Below, in pieces: positions 1-9,029 of a DNA stretch of 64,000 nucleotides; position 1 is the first letter of the stretch, and each line of letters starts with the position of its first letter. The stretch lies in assembly GCA_039881045.1 (NCBI GenBank), contig JAYWVB010000008.1, forward strand, positions 868,001 to 932,000, in the 5' to 3' direction. Source of the stretch: Chaetomium olivaceum (lineage: Eukaryota > Ascomycota > Sordariomycetes > Sordariales > Chaetomiaceae). The notes under the pieces are model-generated. The model did no database searches. It was not told the origin of the DNA and saw nothing but the letters and a program-made list of their open reading frames with translations. The position numbers and the translations under genes were made by a program.

Positions 1-139
1 CGCTCTGCTGCTGCAAGTCGGCTGTGGCTGAGACGGCGCTGCCATGCCAGGCGATTTGCCGGATGACATCCTCCTCAGATTCATGCGCGTCTGTGAAGCC
101 GATGCGGTCGCCATTGTATAGTGGGAGGGTAATAGGCAT
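1..139 (-). CDS. 5' part of an unrecognised gene, cut by the window edge
   Basis: Reading leftwards from an ATG at 139-137 there is an open frame to the window edge of about 46 residues. It starts MPITLPLYNGDRIGFTDAHE and continues through an acidic stretch and the words IRQIAWHGSAV. Its composition is protein-like and the frame is free of stops. The same frame is also open upstream as far as a CAG acceptor-like site near 177, so this may be an internal exon and not the first one. I do not recognise the family, and no function can be assigned from this fragment. The 140-462 stretch between it and the next gene shows nothing else. Confidence 0.45.
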   Translation of the reverse strand, partial: MPITLPLYNGDRIGFTDAHESEEDVIRQIAWHGSAVSATADLQQQS

Positions 140-462
140 GTCACCGGGCTGGGAATGATGCTTCGTCTTGGTCTGTAACGTAATCTTGTGGAAACTCAAT
201 TACAGCGCCTGCTCAGTGCGAAAGCCGCTGAGATCACATGACAGGGACCCCCTAGAAATGTCAACAAGGTATTTCGGTAGACCATCTGCTTCATCATTCC
301 CAAGGTGTAAGTCTATCATACATCATTGAGTGTTGTACATTTACTACATGCCAGCCGCCGTGTCTATCCCTGGTATTTACAATGTTATGTACACCGGATT
401 CTCTTTTCCGAAGAGCCAAGTCGCCGCCCATCCCAGCCAGCCGTGCACTATATCCCGGGCTC

Positions 463-2127
463 TTACCACGATGCTGACATCTGAAACGGTATATCACCCT
501 CCAAATCCTTCAGAAGCATCACTTGCTTCGCCTTGGCCGCTGCCAGGACCGACTCGAGCGCCGCAACATCAGCATGCATCTCCCGGCCCCGCTTGACAAA
601 GTAGCCAGACAAGAAGTCGACGTCCGAGTCCCACCCCGCCGCGAACTGCGCCCGCATCTTGCTGTCGGCCGTCCTCTGCAGCATCAGCCTGTGGTAGACC
701 TCGTGCCGCAGGGAGCTGGTGCTGGCGAACTGCCGGAACCGCCGCGAGTGGCGGCACTCGGGCAGCTGGGACACCACGCTCGACAGCTCCCCGGCCAAGC
801 GGTCCATCAGCTGCCTGGCATATGGGTTGGTGTGGAGAGCGTCGTATCTGCATTCGAACAGCGCGGCTAGCGGGTCCATAATGCTCCGAAATGCTACCGT
901 CGGCAGTTTGTACCGGAGGAAATCAGCCATCGGGTGGCCCGTCGCATTGAGCCCCGGCATCGCGGTCAGGAGCCGGATGAAGTGCGTTGCTCTCGCCGTC
1001 CGCTCCACGGGCGGGTGCCGCTTGATCTGGAATCGTTGGCTGCCCTCCACTTTCTGTGGTGACAAGAGCGTCAGATAAAGCCTTCCTGGTCGGACTTCGG
1101 CTACGGAGAATCTGCTGGACGTATGATCGAGGGCTGTAGTAAAATGCCCTAAGAGGAAGATGGGTCGGGTCGACTCGTTGGGAAAATAAGCTTCGACGAG
1201 TTCCTCTGCAACACCTAGCCCGTCGTTGACTAGGCAGATTGTTGATCGGTGATCGAGCCGATGCCTAATGCGCCTGAAAGCTTGTACGACCTGGGCCGCC
1301 GGCAGAGTCACGATCAGGTTGTGGATCGTGTTTCCGCTCTGAGTCTCGGCTTGCTCGTCGGATATGTAATCGGCCACGACTCGGCGGTGGGTGACGCGGA
1401 GGTCGCCTCGGTACAGTGTCAGCTGCTTCGAGGCCTTATACCATTGCTTGTAGAGGTTCTCTCTGTGCAGCATGTAGCGGACGGGGGGGATGGTTCGGCA
1501 GCCGGCCAGAGTGTGGGCGATGTATCGTCCAGCCAGATCTAACCCCATGACGTGAATCTGGTCTGAAGGCTGGAACGCCTGCAAGATCGCTATAGGCTGG
1601 GGGGCTTGAGCTTCTCGCTCTTCTGAGTCCCACAGTGCAAGCTTTGACTGGATCCGGTCCAGCTGTCCTCCTCGCTCCTGCTCTTGCTCTTGCAGGGCGG
1701 TAGGGCCGGTCTCAGCTGCAGCATTTCTGTCGTCCTCTGGCTTATTCGCCGGTGGCAATTCCTGCTTGTCCTGGTCCTTCACCGGTGACAATTCCTGCTT
1801 GCCCTGGCTCTTCACCGGCGATACGTCCGGCTTGCTCCGGTTGATAATGCTTGGAGTAGCCAACGGACCGGCCCGGCGGGCGAGATGCAGAGGTAGACGG
1901 ACAGTTCTGGGAGGTGGGACGTAGTGGCTGGCTTCTTGCGCTACGCTGTTGCTCGACGTCATGTAATCCTGGCTTAACAACCGGCGGCTGGCCCCCCGGC
2001 CCGCGACGTTGTTATTGAGTGACCATCGTATGTGCCTGTGGGGTATTTGCGCGAACGCCCGCGGTGGCGGGCGGCTGCCCAGAAGTAGATACAGATTGCC
2101 GGTGTTCAGAGGAGAACCTGAGAGCAC
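463..2127 (-). CDS. Ketopantoate reductase-like protein, probably mitochondrial
   Basis: Single exon, 554 residues. The first 60 residues are rich in Arg, Ser and Leu with almost no acidic residues and include RRLLSQDY, which looks like a mitochondrial presequence. Residues 80-150 are a low-complexity linker with repeated K-Q-E-L-S/P-P words. From about residue 185 the protein resembles the ApbA/PanE (2-dehydropantoate 2-reductase) fold. A Rossmann-type strand and loop reads IHVMGLDLAGRYIAHTLAG, followed by a middle section with VTLPAAQV and a helical C-terminal domain containing RHEVYHRL. The nucleotide loop is G-x-D-x-x-G and not the usual G-x-G-x-x-G, so catalytic activity is uncertain. 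Relatives in fungi are annotated as ketopantoate reductases, and some act only as mitochondrial organiser or regulatory proteins. An in-frame ATG lies about 55 residues further in; I chose the longer form because of the presequence. Confidence 0.7.
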   Translation of the reverse strand: MLSGSPLNTGNLYLLLGSRPPPRAFAQIPHRHIRWSLNNNVAGRGASRRLLSQDYMTSSNSVAQEASHYVPPPRTVRLPLHLARRAGPLATPSIINRSKPDVSPVKSQGKQELSPVKDQDKQELPPANKPEDDRNAAAETGPTALQEQEQERGGQLDRIQSKLALWDSEEREAQAPQPIAILQAFQPSDQIHVMGLDLAGRYIAHTLAGCRTIPPVRYMLHRENLYKQWYKASKQLTLYRGDLRVTHRRVVADYISDEQAETQSGNTIHNLIVTLPAAQVVQAFRRIRHRLDHRSTICLVNDGLGVAEELVEAYFPNESTRPIFLLGHFTTALDHTSSRFSVAEVRPGRLYLTLLSPQKVEGSQRFQIKRHPPVERTARATHFIRLLTAMPGLNATGHPMADFLRYKLPTVAFRSIMDPLAALFECRYDALHTNPYARQLMDRLAGELSSVVSQLPECRHSRRFRQFASTSSLRHEVYHRLMLQRTADSKMRAQFAAGWDSDVDFLSGYFVKRGREMHADVAALESVLAAAKAKQVMLLKDLEGDIPFQMSASW

Positions 2128-2707
2128 ATGGCAAGGCGAGTCGGGTGGGCGTCGCAGGCTGCTGAGAGGCCCGTCGCAGGTGGCTCTCTATGTCTAGGGC
2201 ATGCGATCCGGCATTGGGGGAGAGTTGCCCGAGGAAGACGGTTCAGGCACTCGGGCGTGACTCGGCTGTCGTAGGTCCTGGCTTCGATTGCGTATCATAA
2301 GCTTCGGTTCGGTTCGGTTCGCTGGACGGGGGTGACTGGACCGTTTCCACAGTCTGATCGGCCGAGGTGTCGCTGTCGAGAGCTGTGAAAGGTGAGCTCA
2401 ATTTTCCGTCTTGTCGCGGGTCTGCAAAAATATATCGCCGTCAACTGATTGGTCTGTTGAGGGGGACCGGAAGCCGCTGCAGCAGGACCCACAGGCGCCA
2501 CCGGTGCTAGCCAGTTCCGGAGGATTAGAACTGAGAAGGCCAAAAGTGGAATGAAGCTTTCTTTAATTTATCAATCACCACTACCAAGTCTAGACATCAA
2601 ACCCTGACTTCGCGCGGTACCAGTAAACAAATCTCAGAGATAACGCAGCGTTTTGTTGCCCTTCACAGAGAAAGCCACATAGTCTAGCCGCTCATTGATT
2701 GCCCACG
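2128..2707. other. Intergenic, divergent promoter region
   Basis: This 580-base space separates the starts of the reductase-like gene (-) and LRP1 (+), so it must hold both promoters. It contains a run of GGTTC repeats around 2304-2323 and an AT-rich patch near 2560-2600. No open frame here looks like a gene. Confidence 0.5.
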
Positions 2708-3347
2708 ATGGATGTTAGCGACATCACGCCTCAACTCGACCAGCTCGAAAAGGAACTCAGCAAAGCCCAGGAAACTCTCGGGCCTCTTGTAGGCGACATT
2801 GGAGATATATCATCCAAACTCCCACTCCTAGACAAGGCTAAGCTTTATGTTCTGGTTTCATACACAATTGAGGCGCTCCTCTTCTGTGAGGCTCACCCTT
2901 TCCCTCCATGTGGCCCATACCGCGTCACTAACACGCGCTCCAGCTGCATTACGCCTTAACGGAGTGGACACCAAGGCACATCCCGTGTTCACTGAGCTGG
3001 CCCGCGTGAGGCAATATGTTGAAAAGATTGAGAAGCTTGAAAACCCACCAGCGGAGCGCGAGAATGCCGTCAACGCCGAGGTGGCGGCTCGGTTCATCAG
3101 GTCGGATCTGGTAAGTTATCTTACGTCCTGCTGATGAATTGAACATCCAATAACATGGCAACAGGGCGATAACAAGGATATCAAGGCAAAGTTGACGGAA
3201 CTCATCGCTAAGGAACGGGAGAAGGCGGCAGCGAAAGCCTCGGAGAAGAAGCGCCCTGCGGAAGAGCAGGCCGCGGAGAACAGTGCTCCATCTGGGGAGA
3301 AGCTCGCGAAGCGGCCGAAACGTAACGGTGGCAAGAAGAAGAAATGA
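2708..3347 (+). CDS. LRP1: Exosome cofactor LRP1/Rrp47 (C1D, Sas10 family)
   Basis: Three exons (2708-2885, 2944-3110, 3165-3347) give 175 residues. Both introns are GT-AG, 58 and 54 bases long, and the phases join exactly. The protein begins MDVSDITPQLDQLEKELSKA and continues with an N-terminal helical Sas10/C1D domain. After the first junction it reads LRLNGVDTKAHPVFTELARV, the best-conserved segment of C1D/Rrp47 proteins, followed by the QYVEKI helix. The tail is Lys/Glu-rich and ends in a basic nuclear-type patch. In yeast, Lrp1/Rrp47 stabilises the nuclear exosome subunit Rrp6 and binds structured RNA during 5.8S rRNA and snoRNA 3' processing. The length is close to yeast Lrp1 (184). A TTG start three codons upstream is possible but ATG 2708 fits the family. 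Confidence 0.9.
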
Positions 3348-3654
3348 ACGTGCCATCAAGTCATTGCTACATTACACAATAGTCCGGTAACCACAATCCC
3401 ATTCATCGCCGGATATGTCGAACGATCAGGAGGAACCAACAATCCATTATCTTCAGCGCCAACTAGAAGATGGCTCAGGGGAACTACAGAGACAGTCACC
3501 ACACGAGACTCTACACTTACATTAATGATTAACCATTCACGAGATTCTTGCTACAATGGTGTGTAAAAGAAGTAAATATTATGAAACTGCACAAGACTCA
3601 ATCAAGATGGATAGGCAGCCCGGTATTCCTAGCTGAAGAAATAAAACCAGCAAA
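3348..3654. other. Intergenic, downstream of LRP1
   Basis: About 300 bases of AT-richer sequence between the LRP1 stop and the SINE-like element. It probably includes the LRP1 3' untranslated region. I see no gene, repeat or RNA structure in it. Confidence 0.4.
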
Positions 3655-3946
3655 AGCTCACCGGCTAGCCCCCCGAAGGGAGGTAGCCGGCTACGAAACC
3701 CCCTAAGGGATTTACTCCGTGTGCCCAGTAACCCGATGATGCCCCGTCGGGCCGATACGGGCTGCGTATCTTCTGATGTTGGAGGACTCTACCGGCGGCC
3801 CGATACCTCCCAGAAAAACCCCGGGGTCGCATCATGATTCGAACCTATGGCCTCCCATAAGTCCGGGTTCTTCTGGCAAGGTGAATTATGTGCTGGTCCG
3901 TGGGTGAGGGCCACCGCCTAACCGCTGAGCTACCCAGTCAGGTCCG
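3655..3946 (-). mobile_element. SINE-like element with a tRNA-derived head
   Basis: Read on the minus strand, the element opens with a tRNA-like segment. TAGCTCAGCGG at about 3936-3925 matches the RNA polymerase III A box. GGTTCGAATC at 3845-3836 matches the B box, 85-90 bases further on. The acceptor stem does not pair and the T stem has mismatches, so this is not a working tRNA. Past the B box come CCCCGGGG and a T run, then about 170 bases of unrelated body. The body has strong GC hairpins, notably an inverted repeat at about 3661-3694 built from GGCTAG/CTAGCC-type arms around CCTCCCTTCGGGGGG. Head, unrelated body and no coding capacity are the hallmarks of a tRNA-derived SINE. I did not find a target-site duplication or a second copy in the window. 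The exact ends are estimates. Confidence 0.6.
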
Positions 3947-4628
3947 TGGCCCTCGTTGGAAATCAACTGTGCGCACCTTCCCTATATTGTGCGGGCGACC
4001 TCTTCGGCTATTGATGTCATTTCGAGCTCAATTCAAGAGCTACTTCCTTCGCTAAAACAATGATGTTCATTCCGCCGTTTCCACTACAACAACAGCAACA
4101 ACAACTGGTGTCGAGCAACGCTGCGAGTTACCACCACGATAAGTGATGGTAATGACCTACGAACATTGTACGTCCAGGATATAACTTGGATGTAGAATCG
4201 GAAGATTCCATATCAATAGCTTCCACAAATAAGATATGTTTACTTCCTCACTAGTTGAGCCGGATTTGCTCTCGTGCGTGATACAACAACACCACGGTCC
4301 CGGTCTAAGCAAGAGCAACCCACACTCAACCCTAACCCAGCGCAGTGCCTCAAAGTCGGCAATCCAGAGTTCCGGGCCGGGACAAATATGGGTCCGCCGC
4401 TGACCTTCTATTGGCTTCTAGGCGGACGTGCCGGAGGCCAGCAACGCAAGTGGCCAATGCCAAATCGCGTTCGGCCTTTCCGACTTCCGGCAAAAGATCT
4501 CCAACTTGAACTCCAAACTACCGCAACCCGCTCCCACCGTCAATCTTCCGCTCCACCCAAAAAACTAACTTCCACGCTCACACCAACGAACAAACAAACA
4601 CTCACTCACCCAAACCCGCACAATCACC
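3947..4628. promoter_or_regulatory. MIX17 upstream region
   Basis: This 680-base intergenic space holds a CAA-rich patch near 4086-4103 and becomes C/A-rich (CT-poor) over the last 150 bases before the MIX17 ATG, as in many fungal leaders. The open frame that spans much of it has no protein-like composition. Confidence 0.35.
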
Positions 4629-5397
4629 ATGCCCCGCCAGTCCAGGTCCTCCGGCCGCTCGGCCCCCTCCCGGCCCATGGTGCCCGCCCGCTCGGCGCCC
4701 GCCCCGACCCAGCAGCAGCAGACCCGGCCCGCCACCACCTACGCCGCGCCCCCCGGCGCCCGCGGCGCTTCTGCTTCTCGCCCCTACCTCCGACCGCTTC
4801 CGCCGGCTCCCAGGGGCCCGGCCTCATGGGCCAGATGGCTAGCACCGCTGCGTACGTTTCATCCTCCCATTCTCCCGCCATCATCCTGCCCCTCCCCTCC
4901 CCCTTCCTCCTTCCATTGCGAGCGAGAGGAAACCAGCTAGCTGGCTGGCTGGCTAGCCGGCCAGCCGCCAGCAACAAACAAATCACACAGCCAAACAACA
5001 ACAGTCGCATAGCTAACACCCACCTCCTCACAGCGGCGTCGCAATCGGCTCAACAGTCGGCAACATGCTGGGCAACAGCCTGGGCGGGCTCTTCGGCGGT
5101 TCGTCAGCCGCCGAGCCGCCCTCGGCCGCGACACAGGCGCAGACGGCGCAGACCAACAACAGCTCGTGGGGCAACAACTGCGCGGGCGCGACAGAGCAGT
5201 TCACCAAGTGCATGGACGAGCAGGGCGGCAACATGCAGATCTGCGGGTGGTATCTGGAGCAGTTGGTATGTTTTGCTTTATTCTCTACTTCTCGATACAT
5301 GTTTTCCCATAAGGGGCGGGAGGGTTTTGTGCGTGGAAGGTGCTAACGGTGTTGGTTTGTGTAGAAAGCTTGCCAGGCTGCGGCTAGCCAGTACTAA
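4629..5397 (+). CDS. MIX17: Twin CX9C mitochondrial protein MIX17 (CHCHD2/10 family), frame broken
   Basis: The start MPRQSRSSGRSAPSRP is the family's typical N-terminus and is followed by an Ala/Pro/Gln-rich stretch. The conserved hydrophobic segment follows as GPGLMGQMASTAA at the end of exon 1, then GVAIGSTVGNMLGNSLGGLF from 5034. The C-terminal CHCH domain has two CX9C motifs, CAGATEQFTKC and CGWYLEQLKAC, and the protein ends at TAA 5395-5397. Introns 4852-5033 and 5266-5364 have GT-AG borders and joining phases. Within exon 1, however, the N-terminal frame and the GPGLMGQ frame differ by two bases, and no GT donor lies between them. The break falls at about 4750-4800. The most economical reading is two one-base insertions, near 4777 and 4791. 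CHCHD2/10 proteins sit in the mitochondrial intermembrane space via the Mia40 disulfide relay and support respiratory function and cristae. Confidence 0.85.
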
Positions 5398-5625
5398 GTT
5401 GGCCTGGAGGAGGCGTTGGGAAGGTGGATAATGGATCAGGGTGTGTAATTTCTGCCGGGTAGGCAGGTCAGGGCTGACAGCCTGAGGGAAACGGCAGGTT
5501 TGGCATCAAACCCAACTTCCAATCACTGTACATATAGCCGTGCAAACCGTATTCCGCTCTTCATTCGCTAGTCTGCCCTGCAACTAGACAAACCTCTCCC
5601 ACCCTTTTCAGAATAATCGAACAAG

Positions 5626-7282
5626 TTACTCCCCATCATCTGACCTCGGCTCGAAATTGGTCTGGCCATGGTTAGCACTTAGTGGATGGGCTCCGTTGAA
5701 AGGAAGGGCACTCACAGAATTGCCGTTGTAGAACTGCTGGTCATTCCGTCGCCCGTCTGTATGGTCCATCCCCGCTATCCGCCCAGCACGACGCCTGGCT
5801 GCATCAGCAGCAGCCTGGCTTTGAGAACCTGTAGCGTGTGCAGTACTCGACTCCGGAGCTGCCGACGGCCCACCCGTGCTCAGGAAACTCGAGACGAACG
5901 CTGAAACGGTGCTGAAGAATCCGGTGATGATAGCCAAGAAGTACGCGATGAGCCTCTGAAAGATGTTGCCTTGAGGTACCCCCGCCGCGGGCCTCGCCGA
6001 AGCTGAATAGGCAATCTTGAACTTGGGCACGCGTAGAAGAATCAGCGTTGACGAAGGGGCTAGCTCTAGTGCCTGGAGAGATTTGTCCTCCTCGGTGACA
6101 TCGATGGTCTTGCTCGGCAGCGGGGTCAGGAGCACCTTGAAGGAGTAGGGCTCTTTGCTGTCCCCTCGATTCTCGTCAACCCACTTTCTTACGTCCCTCA
6201 GCGTGTCGCTGCTGGAGAAGCGGTGGCGGATTGTCGAGCCGTCAAACAGGCGAGCTTGGATGGCACAGTGCTCGCTAAACCGGCCAGCGGCCGAAGACAC
6301 TTTGGTTAACGCGGCCAGGTCGGGTTTTTCGGAAGCCATGGACATCCTCCGGACGGCCGCTTGCTCTTCCCTTTGGGCTTTCCGCGCGACCTTGTCGTCC
6401 TCGATTGCTTTGAGAATCCGCTCCCGCTCCTCCCGCGCCTCACGCTGCTTCTTCTTGAGGGCTGCGGCGTGCTTGCTCTGTTCGTCGGTCTTCTTGGGCA
6501 CGCTTGCTCCCACCTCGGCCTTTGCCTTGCCCTTCTCGGCGCTTCGCTGCTTTGCCTCTGCTTCGTCCTTCTTCTTCTGCTCGAGAACCCTTGCGGCCCT
6601 TGCAGTCAACATGGACTGCACTCGAGAATTGGTGGTAGATGGTGGGGTGGCCTGGCCCGAGCTACTGGACGAGGATTCGTCGGCATGGGTTGGCTGGTTC
6701 GTGACAGCAGCCGGCGCCGGTATCACGGGCGGTTGGGGAGGTGTGGCTTGAGAAGAAACTGGTTGGTCAGGGGTAGGTTCCGCTACCGTGAGCGCCGCCT
6801 TCATCCTCCTTAGAACATCTTCCTTGGTAGCACCAGCAGCGATATACTCTTTGAGTTGTCCATCCCTAAGCTTAATTAGATTTTACTCAATTTCTTACGC
6901 GGGTTAGGGACCAACCTAATAATCACGACGGTGGGCTTTCGCGGCACGGGGTAGAGCTGCGTAAGAAACCCCTCTTCTTGTGAGCCAGCCTCCAGTCGAA
7001 GAGACACCGCATTGCTTTCAAGCATCGGTCGGAGCTGACAATCGGCCTCAAATCAGAGCTATTTCGCCAATAACAAATTCCCTTCGAGACAACTCACTGT
7101 TTCGTCGAGGAAATATTGGAGCTCCCATGTCTGACTCTCAGCCTCGCCATCTGATAAATGGTCAGTTATTCTGTTGAAGTTGCAATGTGTTCTATCTGAC
7201 CTGTCACAAAGCACATGACGGACTTTGACTGTTGCAGAGCGGCGGCAATGCCCTCTTGAAGGGTGCCCTCGAAGAAAGCCAT
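5626..7282 (-). CDS. UBX-domain ER protein (UBXD2/erasin- and Ubx-like)
   Basis: Four exons (7282-7201, 7150-7098, 7034-6916, 6865-5626) join in phase to about 497 residues. The N-terminal 85 residues (start MAFFEGTLQEGIAAALQQSK, later PTVVIIRDGQLKEYI) form a thioredoxin-like UAS-type fold. Residues around 150-260 are charged coiled coil rich in K, E, R and Q. The UBX domain follows, with RLFDGSTIRHRFSSSDTLRDV to ALELAPSSTLILL. Next comes a hydrophobic segment, FQRLIAYFLAIITGFFSTVS, likely an ER membrane hairpin, and a hydrophilic tail. Proteins of this type recruit the Cdc48/p97 ATPase to the ER for degradation of misfolded proteins. Bases 5715-5662 look like a fifth intron: GTGAGT donor, TGCTAAC branch, CAG acceptor, 54 bases with no stop. 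Splicing it would shorten the tail by 18 residues. The gene is divergent from SURF1. Confidence 0.85.
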
Positions 7283-7757
7283 GCTCAACTATTGGTGATG
7301 AGGCGCTGGTGGAATCCGGCTGATCCGCTCCGTTGCTTCCGTTTGATAACTTTGGTTTCTGTCCAATCTCAAATTACCAGAGGTCAAAGATGAAGTTGAA
7401 GCATGGCAGACGGATGGAAGCGAGTTGTATTATGAGGTTGAATTAGTGGAGAAGGCCCAGGTGTCACAATGATGATGCGAGTGGTAAGATATGTTGACTG
7501 TTGCTACTGCAAGTTGGCTTGATGAATGGAGCTTTGAATGAATGACAGAGGGGGGCTGGAAGAGACACCTCAGCGGGTAACAGGACCCATGTTAGTGGGT
7601 TTGCTTACCATTAAGCGGCGGGGTGCAGCCGCCGGGCAGGCTCTCACCCGACCTCCGGGCGGCCCAAGCTCCTACTCACGGCACAGACACAAACCCCGTC
7701 TGCCGATGCCGAGATCAGTCGAAACCTCGAAACGGCAGCCCTCGAATAGCTGGCAAC
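7283..7757. promoter_or_regulatory. Shared divergent promoter region, UBX gene and SURF1
   Basis: This 475-base space lies between the ATGs of two oppositely directed genes, so it must carry both promoters. There is no TATA-like box at a convincing position. No other feature is visible. Confidence 0.45.
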
Positions 7758-9003
7758 ATGGCGGCCAGTAGAGCATCCGCCCGGATCCTGCGTTCACTGC
7801 AGACGCAGCCAAGGCCAATTGGCAAGACATTTCCCAGACGGGCACAACCAAGCTCCTCAACAGCCCGGCTACCTCCCCATCGACCCATCTCCAGTACCCC
7901 GCGACGCCCGAAGCAAGCAGCAGACGACCCAGGCTTCACCTCGATCGTCGATAACCCGCCCGAGCTCGTGCGATCAGGCCGCAAACATGGCCCCGGCTTG
8001 ATCATCCTCGGTAGGTACCTTACCTACCTAACAAAACAACTCCGCCTCCTTCCCGTCCCTCCCACCTCACGCGCGCACACACAGCAAGCTGACACCAACC
8101 CCCTCCCTTCCCTGCGCAGCCATAATCCCCGTAACCGCCTTCCTCCTCGGCACCTGGCAAGTCAAGCGGCTCGAATGGAAGACGGACCTGATCGCCAAAT
8201 GCGAAGACCGGATCGTGCGCCCGCCGCTGCCCCTCCCACCGCGCGTCGACCCGACCGCGATCGCCGAGTTCGACTTCCGCCGCGTGTACGTGACAGGCCG
8301 GTTCCGGCACGACCAGGAGATGCTGGTGGGCCCGCGCATGCGCGACGGCGAACAGGGCTACATCGTGGTGACGCCGCTGGAGCGGGAGGGGGATGATGGG
8401 GCGAAAGTGCTGGTGAATCGGGGGTGGATTTCTAAGGCCCATGCGGAGCAGAGGAAGAGGCCGGAGGGGTTGCCGCGCGGGGAGGTCAGGGTGGAGGGGA
8501 TGTTGAGGGAGCCGTGGAAGAAGAATATGTTTACGCCGGCCAATCGGCCGGATAAGAGGGAGTTTTATTTCCCGGATGTGAAGCAGATGGCCGCGTTGAC
8601 GGGGAGTCAGGCTGTGTGGATCGAGCAGACGATGGGTGGGTTGCCTGGTCTCGTTCATTTGCTATGGCTATGGCTATGGTTTGTTACGGATGCTGACATC
8701 GCAACTAGAACCGGATTACTTCCAGTTCTTAGACTACCATGACCGTGGCATTCCCATCGGGCGGCCGGCCGAGGTGAACCTCCGCAACAACCACGCACAG
8801 TACATCTTCACATGGTAAGACTTGCGCACCCGCGGTACCCGTATGCCCGTGGTGCCGTGGCTCGGCGCCCCTTTACGTCACGACAGCCGACTAACTGATG
8901 TAGGTATGGTCTCGCGGCGGCCACGTCCATCATGTTCTACATGGTGGTAAAAAAGCCACCGACCGACGTAGCGCGGCGTGTCCGCCATCAGACGAAGTGG
9001 TAA
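7758..9003 (+). CDS. SHY1: SURF1/SHY1 cytochrome c oxidase assembly factor
   Basis: Four exons (7758-8010, 8120-8635, 8709-8814, 8904-9003) join in phase to about 324 residues. The first 60 residues are basic and Ser/Arg-rich, a mitochondrial presequence. The first membrane helix spans the first junction, IILAIIPVTAFLLGTWQVKR, and carries the SURF1 signature G-T-W-Q-x-x-R. The intermembrane-space body has FDFRRVYVTGRF, LVNRGWIS and PDYFQFLDYHDRGIPIGRP, all typical of the family. The second helix, YIFTWYGLAAATSIMFYMVV, is followed by a short matrix tail. Shy1/SURF1 acts in the inner membrane in heme a insertion and Cox1 maturation. All splice sites are GT-AG; the first intron is 109 bases. The stop is only 26 bases from the CENP-T stop, so the two transcripts must overlap. 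Confidence 0.95.
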
Positions 9004-9029
9004 TGACGATCAACTAGCTCATTCGAGCC

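Noticed and set aside
4274..5431. 385-codon open frame across MIX17
   Set aside because: It reads through introns and the wrong frame. Only the segment around GPGLMGQMASTAA corresponds to the real protein.
7623..8396. 257-codon frame overlapping SURF1
   Set aside because: It is out of frame with the conserved SURF1 motifs and crosses the first intron.
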